From Filimonas lacunae (GTDB lineage Bacteria; Bacteroidota; Bacteroidia; Chitinophagales; Chitinophagaceae): a stretch of DNA of 64,000 nt. Under the pieces are notes generated by a model. It made no database searches. It saw nothing but the letters and a program-made list of their open reading frames with translations, and was not told where the DNA came from. The stretch spans positions 3,968,001 through 4,032,000 of the forward strand of contig NZ_AP017422.1 of assembly GCF_002355595.1 (NCBI RefSeq), in the 5' to 3' direction. Of this stretch, positions 61,767-64,000 are shown piece after piece (the first letter of the stretch is position 1; each line of letters opens with the position of its first letter). The position numbers and the translations under genes are program-made.

Positions 61767-62990
61767 TTACACATATCCTTGTTGCCGTACAGGAGTGGCC
61801 CTGCCTATCAGCCTGTAATAGCTATAGGCACACATCACCAGCAACAGGCTTAGCACCACCCATAAAGCATGAAAGCTCCAGTGGTCGGCCAGGTAAAAAC
61901 CGCTTGCCGGCCCCACCACCTGTGCAAACGACCAGCATAAAGCATAGCCTGCCGCATATTGCCCCCGGTTTGCCGGGGTACTGCGGCCGATAACGAATGT
62001 ATTGATAAAAGGAAGTGAGAGTATTTCCCCTATAGTGAAACAGGTTACCGACAACCCCAAAGCCAACAAGGCTATACTACCTGGCAGCAATAAGAAAAGA
62101 TAAGAACCCGCCAGCACCAGTGAACCCGCAATAATAAAGAATGACAAAGTGCGCTTATCCTCGATATAGTTCACCAGCACCATTTCAAACAAGGCAATGA
62201 TCACCCCGTTAAAACCCAGCATAACGCCTATTAAAGATTCATCCAGGTGCCAGTATTCTTTAAAATATAACGGCCCTACCCTGAACATCAGGAAAAATGC
62301 CGAACTAAACACACAGGTAATAGCTACAAAACCTACAAACACTTTATCCTTCCAGGGTTTTAGCGCCACTGTATCTACCGCATGTTCCTTCGCCTTTTTT
62401 ACCAGTTCCTTCGCGCCGGGCAACCACCAAACAATCAACAGCCCCGCCATAATGCTGATAGTACCTTCTACCACAAACAACAGGTGGTAATTATACGATG
62501 CTATAATACCTCCCACACTGGCGCCTACTGCCCAACCCACATTTACCGCCAGCCTGTTTAAAGAGTTTGACCGGGTTTCCGTTCCTTTTTTAGCATAAAA
62601 GGCAATAGCGGTAAAGTTAGCCGGACGAAAAGCATCAGAGAAAAGGCTAATGATCACTATTAAACAGCAAAGCGTAGGAAAGTGTGTAATAGCTCCAAAC
62701 AGCAAAAAGAAGATACCGCTTACCATAGCCGCTACAATCTGCACCGGCCGGAAACCTATTTTATCCGTTAACCATCCTCCCAGTGCCGATCCCATCACCG
62801 ACCCCACTCCAAACAAAGCAATAATAATCCCCGCGTCCGACGCAGGCCTTTTCAGCGACTGGGTAACATACAAACTCATAAAAGGAACAGCCATATTGCC
62901 GCACCTGTTTATCAGTAACACCGAACTTAATAACCACGTTTCCCTGCTAAGGCCCGTAAAAGAACGCTTATAGGCATTAGCAATTTTCAT
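61767..62990 (-). CDS. MFS family transporter
   Basis: This protein of about 407 residues has 12 membrane helices and the MFS loop 2-3 motif GGWLTDKIGFRPVQ, a variant of GxxxDxxGRR. It exports or imports a small molecule; multidrug or peptide export is common in this type (PGAKELVKKAKEHA in the central loop), but no substrate can be named. ATGs at 62996 and 62990 are both possible. It is convergent with the propeller gene. Confidence 0.9.
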   Translation of the reverse strand: MKIANAYKRSFTGLSRETWLLSSVLLINRCGNMAVPFMSLYVTQSLKRPASDAGIIIALFGVGSVMGSALGGWLTDKIGFRPVQIVAAMVSGIFFLLFGAITHFPTLCCLIVIISLFSDAFRPANFTAIAFYAKKGTETRSNSLNRLAVNVGWAVGASVGGIIASYNYHLLFVVEGTISIMAGLLIVWWLPGAKELVKKAKEHAVDTVALKPWKDKVFVGFVAITCVFSSAFFLMFRVGPLYFKEYWHLDESLIGVMLGFNGVIIALFEMVLVNYIEDKRTLSFFIIAGSLVLAGSYLFLLLPGSIALLALGLSVTCFTIGEILSLPFINTFVIGRSTPANRGQYAAGYALCWSFAQVVGPASGFYLADHWSFHALWVVLSLLLVMCAYSYYRLIGRATPVRQQGYV

Positions 62991-63070
62991 GAACATATAC
63001 CTGTAGTATTACATTAAATAAAAAAATAAAAGTAATACAATTGCTGTCATTCCCTACTATGTCTCCAGGT

Positions 63071-64000
63071 TTAAAAGGGAAATGCCTTACTCTTCATAAC
63101 AGGTATTATATCCATCCTGCCAGCACAAGGCATTAAAAAAGTAACCATTTTTATACGCAATGCACGCAATGGATCTACCAAAAAATCATGACGTTCTTTC
63201 CACCAGTTGCGTATATTAAGTTGAATATCATCCTGTATTTCAACAGCCTTTTGTAAAGAACCCAACTCATTCAACTCTTGCACTAATTGCATTTTTCCCA
63301 TTGAAGCCAGTTCTATTGCAGCATGCTGACCGGCCGCTATATTCCTTTGCGTGTGCACAAACACCTGCTCCCCTTTAAAACCTAAACATACCAGGTGATA
63401 GTGTATCAAATCATTCAACTGCTCTTTAAACACACCTGCAGAATCCACAAGCCGCATACAACTGCTTAGCTTATCCGGCAGCAGGTATACCAGCACTCGA
63501 TCATAAGCAGCCGCATCTTTTACGGTAAAGGAAGCAGGAGAATATCGAATAGCCGCTTTTTTACCCGTGTAGGCATCTGTATATTGAAAAGAAGTTCGGT
63601 TTATCACACTATTTGCTACATAGCGGTCTATATTATGCCAACCCGTTTGCGTGATTCGGCCGGTATATGCAGCAGGATACCTTTGCTTATACTTTCTTTT
63701 ATATACAACCGTAGTGTTCTTTACATTTACATTACTCATTTGCACCCCCATCTGCTCATAAACGCTATTAAAATTCACATCCATCTCCTCTTGCGGGTTA
63801 TTGTATGCCCGCACTTTCCGCTTGTTCGCACGGTCTACCTTTTTCATATGCACCAACTTATCCTGCTCTTCCTGCCGGGCCCAGAATTGCTGTTGTATCA
63901 CCTTCATCTTTTGCCTGAAAACATCCGGTTGCACCTTATACAGATGTTGCAATTCCTGTAACCGGCCGGCATCTACAGGTACTCCACCTTCATGTTTTGC
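63071..64000 (-). CDS. hypothetical protein, 3' part (runs off the right edge)
   Basis: The frame is open to the edge of the window, where it reads AKHEGGVPVDAGRLQELQH, so the N-terminus is missing. The visible 310 residues are basic and contain a coiled helical part (RQKMKVIQQQFWARQEEQDKLVHMKKVDRANKRK) followed by a mixed alpha/beta domain (YDRVLVYLLPDKLSSCMRL, FKGEQVFVHTQRNIAAGQHAAIEL) that I do not recognise. Its last residues are near a possible membrane contact (IKMVTFLMPCAG). No neighbour helps. Confidence 0.65.
   Translation of the reverse strand, partial: AKHEGGVPVDAGRLQELQHLYKVQPDVFRQKMKVIQQQFWARQEEQDKLVHMKKVDRANKRKVRAYNNPQEEMDVNFNSVYEQMGVQMSNVNVKNTTVVYKRKYKQRYPAAYTGRITQTGWHNIDRYVANSVINRTSFQYTDAYTGKKAAIRYSPASFTVKDAAAYDRVLVYLLPDKLSSCMRLVDSAGVFKEQLNDLIHYHLVCLGFKGEQVFVHTQRNIAAGQHAAIELASMGKMQLVQELNELGSLQKAVEIQDDIQLNIRNWWKERHDFLVDPLRALRIKMVTFLMPCAGRMDIIPVMKSKAFPF

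Overview
The window looks like a chromosomal stretch of a Bacteroidota bacterium, most likely a member of the Chitinophagaceae. The supports are a SusC/SusD pair, many lipoproteins with an SCKK/ACSK-type lipobox, OmpA, tail-fibre-like and DUF2004/DUF2461/DUF6055-type proteins, few Shine-Dalgarno sequences, and promoters of the Bacteroidota TTTG-N19/20-TAnnTTTG kind. No rRNA, tRNA, complete insertion sequence, prophage or CRISPR array was seen. Genus-level identity is inference.

Layout. 1-2.7 kb: the 3' end of a PAS/HAMP histidine kinase, a Crp/Fnr regulator and a TauE/SafE permease. 2.7-7.8 kb: a strikingly AT-rich island holding a two-gene Hachiman anti-phage system (hamA nuclease, hamB helicase; start/stop overlap) next to a fused nucleotidyltransferase-HEPN protein. 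7.8-11.6 kb: two small basic proteins of unknown function that share a promoter and leader block, flanking a secreted DUF6055 metallopeptidase-like protein, then a 16-unit, 42-bp tandem array that decays from right to left. 11.6-22 kb: an AraC/SDR pair, a TPR-histidine kinase/LuxR response-regulator pair with a terminator-like hairpin in its leader, MetY, an Imm35/YrhB-like protein and a DJ-1/ABM stress pair. 22-36 kb: a near-perfect CRP-type operator close to a Crp/Fnr gene, the potassium transporter Kup, an ArsR-SRPBCC-SRPBCC operon, an EamA transporter, an FAD oxidoreductase, GapN-type aldehyde dehydrogenase and a third Crp/Fnr regulator. 36.2-36.9 kb: a broken DUF6934 gene with a small partner.

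36.9-48.7 kb is the most interesting locus: a porin diverging from SusC, SusD, two sulfatases, a 39-residue membrane peptide and a sterol-desaturase/fatty-acid-hydroxylase-type enzyme. There is no glycoside hydrolase, so it does not look like an ordinary polysaccharide locus. Its 5' leader encodes a 20-residue peptide in which seven of the last ten codons are Cys, preceded by a good promoter and followed by a hairpin whose loop is complementary to the Cys codons. I read this as a cysteine-sensing leader controlling scavenging of sulfur from organosulfates (inference).

48.7-64 kb: mainly envelope and secreted proteins (lipoproteins, an OmpA-type protein with its OmpA domain at the N-terminus, a LamG lipoprotein, tandemly duplicated lipoproteins, OsmC, PAP2 phosphatase, serine hydrolase, beta-propeller, MFS transporter) and a gene running off the right edge. 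Strong hairpin terminators separate many of the units.
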